DNA of 6,411 bases from CBDUXZ01 sp965371325 [NCBI: uncultured bacterium] (lineage in GTDB: Bacteria > JAUYMQ01): contig CBDUXZ010000117.1 in the NCBI GenBank assembly GCA_965371325.1, positions 1 through 6,411 of the forward strand, given 5' to 3'. Position numbers and translations under genes: made by a program. The notes below the pieces were generated by a model, which made no database searches, was not told the origin of the DNA, and saw only the letters and a program-made list of their open reading frames with translations. Every line of letters starts with the position of its first letter. Position 1 is the stretch's first letter. Positions 5,768 to 6,411 of this stretch are shown here, piece by piece.

Positions 5768-6339
5768 CGGGCCTTCCCCAGACGGCGGACGACTTCATCG
5801 AGGGGCAGCGGCGGCGCGGCGCCTTGAACGATCGCGCCCGGCGGGAGGGGTTGGCCTTCCGTTCCCCAGGCCGGTCCCGGCGGCGTGACGACGTCGATCC
5901 CCCGCTCGGTATCCCGCGTGACGGCCATCTTTCCCTGGAACAGGCCCACCGGCCGCAGCGCGGATGCCCCGCGGGGCTCCGCCAGCAGAAGCACGCGCTC
6001 CCCCGGACGGAAAACCGCGGCGCCCGACTGGCGCATGCCTATCTCGCCCACCACGCCCCCGGGAACGACGATGGTGGCCGTTTTTCCACCTTTCCCCTTC
6101 AGATGGCGGTCAATTCGAATTCGAACGCGCGTCTGGATGAGACGGTGATCCTTGTCCCACCCCGCCCGGGTGCTCTCGACGGTGCCCACGAAGATGTCGG
6201 AGGCGCGCGCCTCCATCTCTTCGAGGGTGAGAGGGACGACCGTGGCGGCCGCCGCGGGCGCGGGCGTCATCGCCGGGAGGGCCAGAGAGAGGGCCAGGAC
6301 GAAACAGGCAGTGTGCGTGTACGGGAGGCGTCGGATCAT
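5764..6339 (-). CDS. secreted protein of unknown function, first gene of the protease operon
   Basis: A 191-aa protein with a long Sec signal peptide (MIRR, hydrophobic core about residues 11-24, Ala-rich cleavage region near 29-32). The mature part starts TVVPLTLEEMEARASDIFVG. It continues with strands such as VGTVESTRAGW, RVRIRIDRHLKG and TATIVVPGGVVGEIGM, then FRPGERVLLLAE and PVGLFQGKMAVT. The tail is Pro/Gly-rich (153-178) and ends in a short charged helix (DEVVRRLGKAR). The mature protein has no cysteine, no lipobox and no catalytic motif I can name. From memory, the GGxVGxxGM ... FxxGExVLL pattern is a widespread unnamed secreted family often beside matrixin genes; this is unverified here. 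Its TGA lies within the ATGA overlap with the protease start, so the two are probably translated together. It may be a partner, chaperone or inhibitor of the protease (inference). Confidence 0.85.
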   Translation of the reverse strand: MIRRLPYTHTACFVLALSLALPAMTPAPAAAATVVPLTLEEMEARASDIFVGTVESTRAGWDKDHRLIQTRVRIRIDRHLKGKGGKTATIVVPGGVVGEIGMRQSGAAVFRPGERVLLLAEPRGASALRPVGLFQGKMAVTRDTERGIDVVTPPGPAWGTEGQPLPPGAIVQGAAPPLPLDEVVRRLGKAR

Positions 6340-6349
6340 GCTGCAGCTG

Positions 6350-6355
6350 CTCCTT
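6350..6355 (-). promoter_or_regulatory. ribosome binding site of the protease operon's first gene
   Basis: On the minus strand, AAGGAG ends 10 nt before the ATG at 6339-6337. No stop codon closes the frame upstream within the window, so this site and the signal peptide that follows (MIRR...) are what fix the start. Confidence 0.6.
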
Positions 6356-6411
6356 CGACAGACGGATGATATCGCCCGGGAGGGGGGAGGCGGCCTGCCG
6401 GCGGGGGAGGT
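6356..6411 (-). other. leader region of the protease operon, no gene seen
   Basis: A GC- and pyrimidine-rich stretch on the minus strand, cut by the window edge. The only promoter-like string is TATCAT within GATATCATCC (minus strand), one mismatch from a -10 consensus, with no credible -35 partner. The promoter may lie beyond the edge. Confidence 0.2.

Noticed and set aside
5734-6369. 211-aa plus-strand frame at the right end
   Set aside because: It is opposite a gene with a signal peptide, Shine-Dalgarno sequence and ATGA coupling to the protease; its Arg/Gly-rich product is a typical shadow.
1-6411. tRNA, rRNA, CRISPR array, insertion sequence or phage genes
   Set aside because: Gaps between genes are at most about 170 nt; I saw no cloverleaf, no spaced direct repeats, no transposase or phage motif, and only the single palindromic repeat at 3981-4020.

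Overview
The window is GC-rich DNA, apparently from a Gram-negative-type bacterium. The reasons are a membrane-bound ZAS anti-sigma factor paired with an ECF sigma factor, several Sec signal peptides, and a secreted protease whose C-terminus resembles a Gram-negative IPTL-type sorting tail. The intergenic repeat (GTCATTGCGAGG...GAAGCAATCCC) is of a kind I recall from Deltaproteobacteria-like and uncultured candidate-phylum genomes. The exact taxon cannot be fixed from this window.

Layout. Positions 1-2301 (+) hold most of polA (DNA polymerase I), cut at its 5' end by the window edge. All catalytic residues I could check in the proofreading and polymerase domains are present. Two active-site positions differ from the textbook enzymes: Tyr at the E. 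coli Phe762 position, and Cys at the usual motif A Arg. After a 73-nt gap with two small hairpins, positions 2375-3925 (+) form a compact three-gene unit: an ECF (RpoE-like) sigma factor, its zinc-finger anti-sigma factor with one membrane helix, and a small secreted protein of unknown function. Gaps are 16 and 32 nt, and Shine-Dalgarno sequences define the starts of the second and third genes.

Positions 3926-4093 separate two convergent transcription units. They contain a terminator-like hairpin with a T-run, a 40-nt imperfect palindromic repeat of the dispersed intergenic type, and a further small inverted repeat.

Positions 4094-6339 (-) form a two-gene operon read right to left. First comes a 191-aa secreted protein of unknown function, then a 557-aa secreted matrixin-type zinc metalloprotease with a carboxypeptidase-regulatory-like domain, thrombospondin type-3 calcium-binding repeats and a C-terminal hydrophobic sorting or anchor segment. 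The two genes overlap by 4 nt (ATGA), which suggests translational coupling. The last ~70 nt hold the operon's leader and a Shine-Dalgarno sequence, with no other gene visible.

How it fits together. polA is housekeeping. The sigma/anti-sigma pair would be an envelope-signal switch, and the secreted protein behind it is a natural candidate for an input or output of that switch. The protease operon is a separate cell-surface or secreted module. No regulatory link between the two modules is visible. Nothing here is clearly a new defence or mobile system. The most interesting items are the sigma/anti-sigma/secreted-protein cassette, the coupled protease pair with its sorting tail, and the two PolA substitutions.
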